From Alitta virens (lineage: Eukaryota; Annelida; Polychaeta; Phyllodocida; Nereididae): a stretch of 64,000 nucleotides of DNA. How positions within the stretch are numbered: the stretch's first letter is position 1; every line of letters starts with the position of its first letter. The notes below the pieces were generated by a model. That model made no database searches, was not told where the DNA came from, and was given only the letters and a program-made list of their open reading frames with translations. Location: contig OW028578.1 of assembly GCA_932294295.1 (NCBI GenBank), positions 33,747,185 through 33,811,184 on the forward strand. The letters run 5' to 3'. Positions 53,035-62,831 of this stretch are shown in pieces. The translations under genes and the position numbers were made by a program.

Positions 53035-56000
53035 CATTGAATCAAAATTGCCCTGTATTAAACAACCATTAGCTGTAGACAATCGCCTGAACTTTCATTG
53101 AGTTTTTTGTTTAATTGAATTGAACCTTATAACTTATAAAAATCTACAAGGTGGTTCTGCAATGATTAGATTAGTAAAAACATATAAAATGTTAAATTCA
53201 AATTGACTATAGATTCATAAATTTGGTACATAGACACATTTTTTAAGATATTTTTGTAGAAAACTGTACTATCAAAAATCTTAAAAAAATCACAAATCTC
53301 AAAAGGTTACTCAATTGATGTAGTAATTAGCTATAGATGGCAATTTGGCTAGGGTTAGCTAATGAAAATTAATAATTATGAGAAACAATTATATATGTTA
53401 ACCTAATATGATATATTATAAAAATGATAATTTGATTATAAAAAGAAAAGGGTGTATGTTGTGTGGCTTCAAAAGCTTTTGGCTCTCTTTATATAATCTT
53501 GTACAATTTCAAAGATAATGTAATTTATCTGTGTTCAGTTCAGGAAAAACATGAAGCAAGCTCCGAGTTAAAAGTCTGTCATAGTTCTTGATACCTTAAG
53601 TGTCAAGTTATCAATATGGCTACATACTAAATGGGTGGAATTATTGTTTAACAGAGGCAATAGTGGTTTTTTTTTAAAGAGAAGTATATGTATTTGGTTT
53701 TTTGGCATTAAAAACTTACTTTCCATTTATTAGCCCAGATTGATAGCGTGTCTAAATCCTTACTCATATTTTCAAAGTCACTGTTAATATTATCAACCAT
53801 TTTGTGCAGGGAGGTATCATCAGCAAATAATCTTAATGGATAATCTATATTTTCATTAATTTCATTTAGAAATACAAAAGAAAGTGGCCCAGGGATAGAA
53901 TCCCCGCATTAATATATTCATATTGAGAAGTAACTACATTTAGTACAACCCCCATGCTTTCTATTATGTAAGTAAGATTTAAGCCAAGACAATGAATTGC
54001 CAACTATGCCTAACAGTTGCAATTTATATAAGAGTCCTTTATGGTAGCAATTTGCTGTCTAACTTGAATACAATAATGGTTTCTAATTATTTTGTGATAT
54101 TCACTTCTTGTTTTATTGAAACAACCACTCCATCTATTAAGGATATATTTAATTTGACCAGTCATCCAAGGCTTATCTGTAATTATCATGAGAACTTGGT
54201 GCAAATAAGAAGGAAACATGTTAATAGACACTTTTCCTCATTGTACACAGTTGAAGAGCAAAAATCTGAAAATTGGGATCATTAATTGGAAATGTATACC
54301 ATTTGATATTTTGCACTGATGACACATTTTCTACCATAAATATTGTTTCTTGATCACAAAATATAGAACTTGATTATCAAATAGAATAATTCAGGCAAGA
54401 TAACACACTGCCATAGGGCATTATTGTGATGACTTCATGGGCCATTAAGGACCAACTTTAATGACTTTTACCCCTTTGGGGGGGGGGGGCCTCTCCATAT
54501 CAGCAGCAGAAGTTGTGCTGGTTCAGTGCATAATGTCAGTTAATGACACTAAACATGTTGGACCTGTAGTTTCACCCTCTTCTAATCTAACCTTGGATAA
54601 TCAAAGATCTAACTTTTCAACTCAGTGAGCAACTCAAGTTTATTTGCTATAGTTTGACCATATGACTGTAGAACATGGCGAACTTGCACAGTAATTTGGG
54701 TAGTGGCAGTGACCCTGTTCTCTTATTGGATGACATTATATTATGTATGAAATTAAAATTTTGGGGTCATGAAAAAGGATCTATAATTAAACTAGGTAAG
54801 TGCCAGTTGATTTTTCTTGTTTACTGCATTCAACAGTCATTGAATTATTTCTCCATCTATTGTAACCATTGAAAAAATATTCTTCATCTATTGCTATAAT
54901 TCTAGGTGGTCAAGTTATGAGCGAGGTGGTCAATGACTGGTCATGTTCCTTACAGTACTTTTAGCCACAGTCTGGCTCTGGGAGAGACAATAAAAATATG
55001 CCTCTAACCCCAGATGAAACTTTTGTTTACCTGCTAATGTTTTCATAACCACAGCAGGAAAGTTTGCAAGGGGTTGAAACAAAGTAGCACAGAGAATTAT
55101 AATTTCGATAGAAATGTATTAAATGACGTAATAATATATTCATGCATAACTACCTGTAAATGTAACAACAAACATTTATTTGGCACATTTAATCTACTTA
55201 TCTGCTTATGTTAGAATTAACTCTTGTGATTATATCTGTACCCTGGTTAATGATTGTAGAATTCCATTCTGATTATACAAAATACATTTATGGAACACAA
55301 AGTTCTTCTGAAACAAGACTTCACAAAATAGATATACATTAGAAGCAATGTATAGATTATGGAGCTCTATGATACATCCACAAGTTTCTTAAGCTAACAC
55401 ATTTTCTTTTATTCACAAGCAAAATATTAGCAAGGGCCAGAACTGTTGGGGTATCAGCTTAATGGCTTTATTCTTCTGTCTGAGCTGGGGTAAAACTTTT
55501 GCAGTTTTGGGGAAAATTTTTTTGGTCACTTCCAGTGGCTAAAACAGCTGCAACTCATTATTAGTACGGTCTTAAATCGGGGAAGTACCCTCATCAATAT
55601 ACTGTATAATTTCCATACCTTTTTTGGATACTTGTCAGAAGTCTCAAATGGAATGTTACACTAATTGTACACTGCAAAAGATTTCTGATAAGGATAAGGA
55701 TTTTTATTTTCAAGGGGAGGCAAATGGCAAATGACCCATTTTCCAACTTAGATATGCCACTGGTTATATTAAGCAAATTATCTTACAATTATTAAAAAAA
55801 AAACAATATATGTTGAAATGCCATGGCTCCATGCTACACTTGTAATAGAATATTAGATTGTTTGGCAATTTAGTCAACTCGTAACCTCTAAGCATGGAGC
55901 TCTGTCACTTAGAATAATCTGAAGCAACTTGACTGGGCTTCATGCTCAGGTTAATTACAATATAAATCCTTAACAACTAAAGTGTCGTTCACACTATCAC

Positions 56001-57050
56001 GAATAAGAGCTACGTATAACCCCTTATGAAATTTTTTTTCATGTTTTGTTCATCCTAAAGTGATTCACTTGCCGTGGTTTAACGTTTACTGCTTTGATCC
56101 GTTAAACATGCTTAAAACATTGGCGGACGTTCTACTAATAAATTGTTTATATTAGTAACGAAACTTGCTCGGGGGTCAGTCTGCGAGCATCCTACGTATG
56201 TCCTGCGTACGTCCTACTAACGTCCTGCGTACGTCCTACGTACGTCTAACGTACGTCCTACGTACGTCCTACATATGTATTATGTAGCCATATGTAGCCA
56301 TATGTAGCCACTGTCCATCCGTATATACTCACCATCCTCTCGCGTCCACTCTTAGAACGCTCGTAAAACGCTCGGTGTACGGACGTCCATCGGAACATTT
56401 GACGGATGTCTGGCGAGCGTTTTACGGACGTCTGGCGAGCGATCTACGACTGCCTTACATACATTCATGGAAAACATTTATACATGATTAACAGAGCCAC
56501 GAGTGAGCACTTGAAGCTACGTAGAACCCATTTTTTACGTACATGGTCACTCATAGGTTTTTGTATGTGACAGTGTGAACGCCCCTTAAGCATAACAAAG
56601 TATGGCAATATTAGCATAATGTTGGATAGATGTAGTTCTCAAATAACATCAGGAGGTTGCAAGCAGTATGACAATACATATTGCTGCTGTCTTTTAAATA
56701 AAAGGATCCAAACTTGTTGTGATATAGCAATGAGGCATGATGTCACCTGTCTGTTGGATTTGCTTGCAGAGCCTCTCATTCATTCAAATAAATATTACTC
56801 ACCCTGTAAAATTGTGCAGTTTTTCATGAGCAGCTGTCATGATTTTCTTAAACTTGTCTATCAGCACTTGGCCTTTGGATTCTTCTATTTCATCCGAAAT
56901 ACCTGCAAGGATATTGTATCCATTTTCTGTGGTCGTTATGTCCCTTGGTCTGATATTTTGCAATCGTGCGAAGTCTGCTCGTGGAGTAATCAAATCCAAA
57001 GTCAGAAGAAGTATCAAAAGAGCGAAGAGGCGTTTCTTGGATGTGTCCAT
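36152..57050 (-). CDS. Gene C: CLCA-like secreted protein, 18 exons, 873 aa predicted
   Basis: Minus-strand exons: 56803-57050, 52225-52468, 51180-51246, 50512-50567, 49776-49934, 48860-49037, 47922-48043, 47074-47242, 46402-46685, 45933-46110, 44711-44800, 44091-44182, 40282-40348, 39287-39382, 39014-39161, 38275-38351, 37819-37998, 36152-36318. The sum is 2,622 nt; all phases join and all borders are GT/AG. Domains: signal peptide 1-26 (KKRLFALLILLLT); CLCA_N-like 30-205 with A-R-W-F-R at 168-172 in place of HExxH; VWA about 237-410 with D242-x-S244-x-S246 and LLSDGEE; CLCA-type beta region about 411-650 (AGRWNV, GAEVKATIES, DDGIYTAIF); linker; degenerate VWA-like region about 685-860 (CAVELIFV, RKAVVLITEK, AGVTLIPV-like). 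There is no C-terminal membrane segment, so it is likely fully secreted. By family it would be an extracellular regulator or matrix protein; protease activity is unlikely. Expression is untested. Confidence 0.85.
36726..36812 (+). repeat. Short SINE-like piece specific to unit 2
   Basis: About 87 bp (gttggccactggggttcaaagtc, ccaaggaggcctagga) absent from the matching site near 8780. It is related to sequence at 14089-14190. B-box-like ggttcaaagtc. Confidence 0.45.
37819..39161 (-). CDS. Gene C exons 15-17: second, degenerate VWA-like region
   Basis: Exons 39014-39161, 38275-38351 and 37819-37998 join as CAVELIFVTHPASP, ARVWTGLISVSDSAEVVAQL, VGDEIDFAAGLKKVAGMF, RKAVVLITEKN, TIDEAEKLRKIGVTLIPV. 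Order and spacing follow a VWA fold, but the D-x-S-x-S position reads T-H-P-A-S. Usual CLCA proteins end in a fibronectin-like region instead. Confidence 0.65.
38545..38596 (+). repeat. tRNA-like SINE head fragment
   Basis: It reads ccctttagctcagttggtgagggcg, a good tRNA A box, without a B box. In unit 1 (about 10988-11026) the same site is degraded. Not a tRNA gene. Confidence 0.5.
38597..38729. mobile_element. 133-bp hairpin element flanked by TA (unit 2 only)
   Basis: Starts catggccaaatgtgccacgtg and ends cacatgtggctcaattggccatg, inverted repeats of about 23 bp. It is flanked by TA on both sides. It contains a perfect palindrome tgttttccatggaaaaca. Unit 1 lacks it and has gcTACATAgcag at the site. 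This fits a nonautonomous TA-targeting (Tc1/mariner-type) element. Confidence 0.7.
39794..39982 (-). repeat. Full-length tRNA-derived SINE (family A), unit 2
   Basis: On the minus strand it starts with a tRNA-like head: A box TAGCTCAGAGG, B box GGTTCGATACC. The conserved body follows. It is flanked by a perfect 13-bp target-site duplication tgctagaagtgca at 39781-39793 and 39983-39995. Confidence 0.88.
41330..42360. mobile_element. 1.03-kb segment present only in unit 2, unclassified
   Basis: Unit 1 reads cacgctggtatctatgg without interruption (13428-13444); unit 2 has about 1,030 bp between gctgg and tatctatgg. There are no long open frames, no clear inverted ends and no target duplication longer than GG. 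It contains a T tract near 41949-41975. It could be an insertion in unit 2 or a clean deletion in unit 1. Confidence 0.55.
43261..43740 (+). mobile_element. 3' remnant of LINE 1 in unit 2
   Basis: Same sequence as 15496-15996 but joined directly to the left flank (gttgaag followed by gcaatactaatg). About 1.16 kb, all of the reverse transcriptase core, is missing. The C-terminal part is in one frame here (RYDMRDNEKFTVPQYST). Confidence 0.85.
44268..44454 (+). repeat. Full-length tRNA-derived SINE (family A), unit 2
   Basis: Counterpart of 16523-16709 at the same position in gene C, with the same taccatgac duplication at 44259-44267 and 44455-44463. The insertion therefore predates the segmental duplication. 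Confidence 0.88.
47335..47555 (-). pseudogene. Two partial duplicates of gene C exon 8
   Basis: Two fragments in tandem (about 47338-47411 and 47474-47555) repeat the first half of exon 8, each with the tgtcagca.tgtttgtaattgtgattgtgtgcactgtaac core. Unit 1 has one. They lack the second half of the exon and its donor. Confidence 0.75.
49776..49934 (-). CDS. Gene C exon 5: VWA domain strand 1 and MIDAS
   Basis: 159 nt, phase 0 on both sides. It encodes RVALIVDVSGSMADNGRL, the standard first strand plus D-x-S-x-S. This is the strongest single family marker in the window. Confidence 0.9.
51180..51246 (-). CDS. Gene C exon 3: degenerate zinc-protease motif
   Basis: It encodes VMLARWFRLQNGIRKAYLD. 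It lines up with the CLCA segment FVHEWAHLRWGVFDEY through the conserved W, LR, G and Y positions. The metal-binding H-E-x-x-H has become A-R-x-x-R. The alignment is by eye; exon order and phase 0 at both neighbours support it. Confidence 0.75.
51468..51635 (-). repeat. Diverged family A-like SINE, unit 2
   Basis: Counterpart of the 23683-23850 element, with a few substitutions. Confidence 0.6.
52497..53033. repeat. AGT trinucleotide microsatellite, about 537 bp (unit 2)
   Basis: Counterpart of 24709-25273 with a different pattern of interruptions and length, as expected for a fast-changing microsatellite. Confidence 0.97.
53692..54240 (-). mobile_element. Decayed LINE reverse transcriptase relic (LINE 3), unit 2
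   Basis: As in unit 1 but with the extra block VDNINSDFENMSKDLDTLS and WANKWKVSFNAKK after F-A-D-D, which is typical of what follows the active site in LINE reverse transcriptases. Unit 1 has lost this block. Confidence 0.78.
55979..56589. mobile_element. MITE-like element with TTAA-type flank, unit 2
   Basis: Counterpart of 29814-30484, with the same ends and right TTAA (56586-56589). It lacks about 70 bp of the internal gatggatgcctgatgg repeats and has an extra cgtacgtcctacgtacg segment. Confidence 0.7.
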
Positions 57051-58845
57051 CTTGGTGTCGCCAAAGCTGTTGACACATGGACTGATATTATCAAGAATAA
57101 CAAGAAATGAGAGCAAATTTTTCTGCTCTGCTGATTTCTCAGTCTTCTTCCTATTTCTGGAAAAGTATGTACATAATTATGGCTTGGATACATCATTGAA
57201 AAACATGCTTCAACTTTTTGCGCCTCTTAACATTCATTGCAAGTTATTTAATACTTGTAAGGGCAACATCCATCTTGTGACTTTTTCAAACTATATTTTG
57301 AACTGTCTGATATTTTTCCTAACAGCTTTTTATATTTTGAAAATATAATGTGCACGTGTCTTGGTAACTATTGGGCCATGAGCCAGGGGGTTCAGTTGTT
57401 ACCATCCGGTTACCATCCGGGGGGGTGGGCAACACCTCAGTGTTGGTTTTTGAAAGAGCAATGTCCCAGGTCTCCAAAGAGGAATGTCCCAGGTCTCCAA
57501 AAATGTATGATAGCATTGCCTAGGTCTTTGCCTTTCCTATGATATACAGGTTTGAATATTACTTTTCCTGACAACTTTTCAAAACATGAAAATAAATCAA
57601 ATGTATGATGCTTGTCTTTCCTAACATGACAAGTAGTTCATCAAATGAAAGCAAAGAATGTGTGCTTTGCAATGATATATACTATATTGCCATTGGTGTA
57701 GTATAAAACATAAAATAATGACAAACAAAACCCCATCAGTGCATTCCCCAGCATTCTGACATGGGTGACTATACTGCATTCGTTAATGTCTGACATTGGA
57801 CCAAAAAAATAATACATTGACTCAAATATATAACTCCTAATTGTGTAGAAATTGAAGGAAGACAAGTAATACTGTCTGTCCGGCATACCATTGAAACTGG
57901 TTGATTGACATCAGACAAAAAGTGCCCCTACATTAACCGCCAAGTGATGCAGTGACTTTTATAAAGTCATCATCGATCACAGTCGTTAGTGTAGAGTTTC
58001 TGATTGTAAATTTTTTTCGTTTCCAGAGCAGAATTCTGACACTACTGCACCTATGCACCTACATGCTTAAAATTGTGTCATAATATGTCTAAAATAGTGC
58101 AGTGGTGATGAAAGTTATTAACAAAATTTCACTCATGTAGGGTAAATAGTAATCCCGGACGTTACCCAGATGCTGGCTGGACTGCATCTGGGTCATGGTT
58201 CATTGCACTTAAAAATCTTGCAATAATTTACCTGCCTCAAGTTTATGGTCATTTGTATTCTCTACAGCACATCCAAAGTAAAAGGCTGATAAACTTATAC
58301 TAATAATAATAATTTTATCAGCGACTGCCTCATTCATGGTGACGTCATGATGTATGAATGGTTAAGCTACGTGACTTCTGATTGGTGGGAAAGTGAAAGT
58401 GTAGTTTGAGTGTTGTGACATCACACCTTTCATTAGCATATAAACGAATACATGACGTCACCAACGAGGTCAGCATATGTGCAATGCTTTCAATATTCAG
58501 CATTGCTGACGTCTATATATTCAAAAGAAAAGGGGGCTTGATAGCAAATGTATGCATGCATTGGGTGGTGTCTTAATAGGTAAGCTAGTTATTGATAGAC
58601 TTTCTTGTGCACTCACTTGCACTTGAAATTATCAGCATTCTGAATTTGAAGTTAAATTTGGCTGCAGTAAACTGAGTGACTTCATATTTAGTCCATGAAG
58701 GGGTGCGGAGCCATGCAGCGTGGTGATCCCCCAACCCCGTGCGTTGTGTGTTATGAGCCGTGATAGTGGCTGAGGCCACTGCAAATTGACATAATTTTTC
58801 AGTATATAGTTGTGAATTCCTGGATTGATTATGGTTACACTATAT
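57051..58845. other. 5' flank of gene C
   Basis: About 1.8 kb matching the 5' flank of gene B (30946-32730). It contains a short duplicated ttaccatccgg by a G tract (57400-57425), and agtgccccta.. and gtgacgtcatgatg segments shared with unit 1. No exon supported; a 5' untranslated exon could lie here. Confidence 0.5.
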
Positions 58846-58865
58846 GTTTTCTTTTCTACATCCAT
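58846..58865 (-). pseudogene. Orphan start of gene A-type exon 1 at unit junction 2
   Basis: Same truncated start (MDVEKK) and same break point as at 32731, upstream of gene C. Confidence 0.85.
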
Positions 58866-59964
58866 GTCAGTGTCTCCAAAGCCCTTCACAGAGGAACTAA
58901 TTTTTCCAGAACACTAACAGGTATAATGGAAGTGTCTAGTTTCCACATCGTTAATTTCTCAACCAACTTCCTATTCCCAAAAGAAAAGTACTTGACAGTA
59001 GCTTTATTCATATGCCAAAATGAAATTCATCGCACGTCGACTCATTGCAGTCTTATTTATTATCCTTCTTTCTTTTTTTTTTTGTGTGTATACTGAATTA
59101 CTGGGGCTTTTCTGAGTTTCTAAACTGCATATATCAGGAATGACATATGTAATAACAAGAAATGTAGTATGTAAACAACTCGGGAGGAAAACTAAGTTAT
59201 ATACAGCTAAATTATATACAGCTTAACAGATTGACACATTTTGAGTTTAAGTTTCTTCCACCTTTACAAAAATTGCTTACATTGTCTCAATGTCTTGTAT
59301 TAAAATTTTTTATTTTATGATTACACTGGCAGTGGGGTATTAATATATCAGAACAACGTCTATGGTGCATTCATAATAAAATAAGATCTTTATTATTATT
59401 TCTAATGATTCTGTGCATTGTAAATTGCATTGAGGTCTTCTGAATGTGATGTAGATACATTCATGTATCTAAGTCTGCACCTGTTATTCACAACTGTACA
59501 CAATGTGCAATTTCTTAGTCTGTGTACATATAACAATATTAATAATATAATAATATATAATTAATAATTAATATTATAACAATGCCATACATCCACTGAT
59601 ATTTACAGTTTAATGTTTATGGTGTAGAGATCTCTCAATTGGTCCATTCCATAACCTAACATAATTGTACATATTCATAATTAATATGAAGCATAGATTT
59701 TGCATATAGATCATACCGAGATATTAACCAACATAAAATAGTTACAAAGAAGTGTACTGCCTACATGTAAACGGACTATATTTCACTGGTTATGTGCATG
59801 ACATATGGCAATTAAATAGCTTTTCGTACTTTTGAGTTGGGCACCAATGAGTTACTAAATTGAATGACAAATACAGAGCTAAAATGGCACAAATAGACTG
59901 AAATAGCACGTATTTTTAGATAACTTCCCTTTGCTGATTTATATTGACCTGAATTTATCTAAAG

Positions 59965-60145
59965 GTAAGGAGCAGCTGGGTGGCCTGGAGGTGAACAATT
60001 TCACACTGCTCTGCTGTCCAGAATTCAAACCCCAGCACACACTCTTCGTGACCTAAGTAAATCTCAGCTGGATTTTGCGTGCATGAGACATTAAATTGGA
60101 GGTGCCTTGTACTCTACTGCATCCAATGGTGCTTCTGGCAAATAA
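59965..60145 (+). repeat. tRNA-derived SINE-like element (family B), unit 3
   Basis: Counterpart of the elements at 5962 and 33842. It shares the ctgctgtccagaattc deletion with the unit 2 copy, so units 2 and 3 look closer to each other here than to unit 1. Confidence 0.5.
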
Positions 60146-60456
60146 ACTTATATCACCATTTTATTTTAGAATATCAAATATCGCTGATAAATATCACGTT
60201 CAGTTATATTGCCTGGCAAAAACTACATAATACGTAAATGAGGCACATAAGAACGTCATGAACGTCATCGCTTTGTAATGCATTTTATTACACAGCTCCT
60301 TCAATTTTTGGTTTTCAAAATTCAAAGTTTATTATGTACAAAAATGTGTAGGTGTTTTGCTTGTAACATGAATTGAAACCTCTCTGACCTCAATTTTATA
60401 AACCGACTCTGAAATCCCAGATTAGTTATGCTGATCATAACGTTATAATATCAGTA

Positions 60457-61181
60457 GTCTTGGACGTCACTCAGAAACTGACTACTGCTTGTTGTGTTCT
60501 AGCTGAAACATTTTTAGGAAAAAGTGGTTTATAATATACTGAATATTAATGCAGTTTCACAATAAAGGGAAATTCTGCCAAATTTTTTAACTTGCACATT
60601 GGTACAGTTTTGGGTCAGAATTGCAGTGCAAAAGCGCGACCGAAAATCGAAATTTGGTCCAGATCTGACTAGCAGAAGCTGTTAAATTGCCGGTTTTAGT
60701 CCAAAAATCGAGACTCTCAAAAGGGATGGTTTTTTCACGTCATACGAACCAGCTAAAGTCAAGAGGTATATATCGATCTGAAATGAAAACAGGTCCTAAA
60801 GAAATACATATTTCTGGTTAATAACAAGAATATTTTAATATCTGACCAAACTCCGCCTGCATTGCTGTTGTTTCACAACTTCTCAACTTTAATGTCACAT
60901 GTTTAGCTTCCAACTGCAAGATCACTTGTATACTCACAACTGATTTTCATCAATCATGCACCTTTAAAAGATGATTGTAGGACTCAGTCCTTGTTAGTCA
61001 AGATCACCACTTGGTACTTGTGTGCAGACAATCTCGTAGTTAGGTTGCAGATGCCTGCCATAATATAGTAATATCTTGGATAAATTGTTTTTGAGCAAAA
61101 TTAATCAATCAAATTATCATGATTATGAATCTAACCGCTAGGAGTTGCAAATGTCCCTTAAACTAGAGCCTTACGGCGCTA
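60457..61181. mobile_element. 725-bp segment present only in unit 3, unclassified
   Basis: Units 1 and 3 share tcagta and aggtaatttgccaagcagac; unit 3 has about 725 bp between them. No coding region, inverted ends or clear target duplication was found. Unit 2 has a deletion covering this site, so only unit 1 shows the empty state. Confidence 0.55.
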
Positions 61182-61356
61182 AGGTAATTTGCCAAGCAGA
61201 CTAGGTTGATATCCCAAGCAATAATAATATCGCATAAGGCTTGTTGACAAATACCAGTAAGTGTTCTGGGTATGGTAAGCATGAATGGTTTTTGTCAAAT
61301 AAACTAATGTAACCTGCCAGGTCAGCTAATTTGGTAGTAAGTGCTATTGGTTGTAA

Positions 61357-62584
61357 TGTCGTATGATGCTGGGCAGAGCATCTTCCGACCTCCTCAATAG
61401 TAATACAGATGTTAATTACGACATATTTGACTTTAAATTGGCATTCTTTGTATTTTTATAAGTAGTTCATTTAATGTATGTTCTAATAGCTATTAGTCAT
61501 TGTGGATTGAAATATGTAAGTGTTTTTGTTATGTAATCATTAATTAGAATTTTAGATAGTATGAATCCATGTAATTGCATATTAAACTAGTAATTTGCGA
61601 TAAATTGTACTAATTAAACTTAAATAAGGTAATTTTGTGACTTTTATGTAGTTAGTCTTGTAATCTTCCCCACTGCAGGGGCTGAACAGTGTTACTCATG
61701 AATATCTATTGTATTTTGTGTACAAGTCTTATGACTAATACGTAATATGTATTGTTCTTATATAAATTGAATTATTATCTGTATTTGATATATAATGTGT
61801 AGCATTGCTCGTTAATATTGTTGTAGGAAACCACTCATTCCTTGGTCAGTAAAACACAGAAGGGTAAAACTAAAAATAGCACTAATCTCCAAGCAGGCTG
61901 CTGCAGGAAGCAGGCATAGCTCATCATGCCACTCTACAGCAGGCCATAGAGGGGGGGGGGGTTTTCAGGTAGTAGATATATACTCCAGGTAAAGGGAAGG
62001 ATTAGTCAGAGAGAGCTAGAACTAGAGAGAGAGAGCATAGAGAAGGATCCAGAGAGAGAGAAAGAAAGAGCAGCCAGTTGGGAGGAGCTGTGCACTCAGA
62101 AGACAGGAGATAGAATAGATTGAATTGGAAAGTTTAATATTTAGACTTTAATGTCGGTTATATGACAAGTGTATGACCCTGGAATGATGTGCCAAAGTGA
62201 TTGAGGTATGTGTATTTATGTATCTACCTTTTAATTGTGTCTACATGTATTCATTGCATTAATAGTCTATAGAGTGTTTTATTAAATAGTATGAAATTTA
62301 TTTACTCTAGTGTTATCGTTGCTCTATGAGTTCAGATTCTAGTGACCTATAACGGAACGACTAGATCAATTCTGAAAATTATAGAGTAGGAACCACAAAT
62401 ATCTTTCTGTGGGAACTACAAAATTAGTAGACAATAGTTCTTTATTGAGTAAATAAAATAAATTGACAGATCAGGCGGCTCTCGGCCGAGTCCAGAATTA
62501 TCATACTTCTGATAAGACTTCTGTCACCTACTGGAAGATCCCGGATTTGGACTAATTAGTTTAACAAGCTATTAGTGCCAATCA
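61357..62584 (+). mobile_element. 5' long terminal repeat of an LTR retrotransposon
   Basis: Unit 3 homology ends exactly after ttggttgtaa, and new sequence begins with tgtcgtatg, a canonical TG start. The segment contains a TATA-like tatataaattg near 61762, GAGA-rich sequence (62000-62080), and AATAAA near 62455. It ends near ...gtgccaatca, followed by a primer-binding-like tggtggagaacccggg at 62588. The right limit is approximate; the 3' repeat lies outside the window. Confidence 0.75.
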
Positions 62585-62831
62585 ATATGGTGGAGAACCC
62601 GGGCAGTAGGTAGAAGTGTGTTAATTCTGACTTGTGGTTGATTGCCTTGTCTCAGAGTGTAGATAAATGTACTTTGACTTTTTCCCCTCCCTCTCCTTGT
62701 CTAAAAACGTCCCTCTTAGGCACAGCTAAGTAGGCCTTAGAGAACTTTCTTGACTATTTACAGAAAAATATATTTTCTGAAATGTTGGTGTGAGATTGTA
62801 CATTGAATAGTTGTGGTTTGGTAAGTTAAAA
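62585..62831 (+). other. Leader region of the LTR retrotransposon
   Basis: It lies between the 5' repeat and the gag-like start. A tRNA primer-binding site probably begins at tggtggagaac. No further structure identified. Confidence 0.5.

Larger units (their letters stand above)
32731..58845. repeat. Tandem segmental duplication, unit 2 (about 26.1 kb)
   Basis: Second unit of the tandem array, holding gene C. It begins at the same base of the gene A-type exon 1 as unit 1 and ends where unit 3 begins. Specific to this unit: a 1.03-kb segment at 41330-42360, a 133-bp hairpin element at 38597-38729, a complete SINE head at 39.9 kb, an extra exon-8 fragment at 47.3 kb, and a SINE-like piece at 36.7 kb. 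It lacks about 1.16 kb of LINE coding sequence (junction at 43261) and the LINE found at 25.7-27.4 kb. Confidence 0.92.
58846..61356. repeat. Tandem segmental duplication, unit 3 (start only, interrupted)
   Basis: Sequence from 58846 again matches 4846 onward and 32731 onward. The match runs to 61356, interrupted by an unrelated segment at about 60457-61181, and stops sharply where an LTR retrotransposon begins at 61357. The rest of this unit, if present, lies beyond the window. Confidence 0.88.

Noticed and set aside
4846..58845. The duplicated units as an assembly artefact of two haplotypes.
   Set aside because: Not excluded, but disfavoured because two independent junctions share the same break point inside an exon and a third unit follows. 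Kept as the stated alternative.
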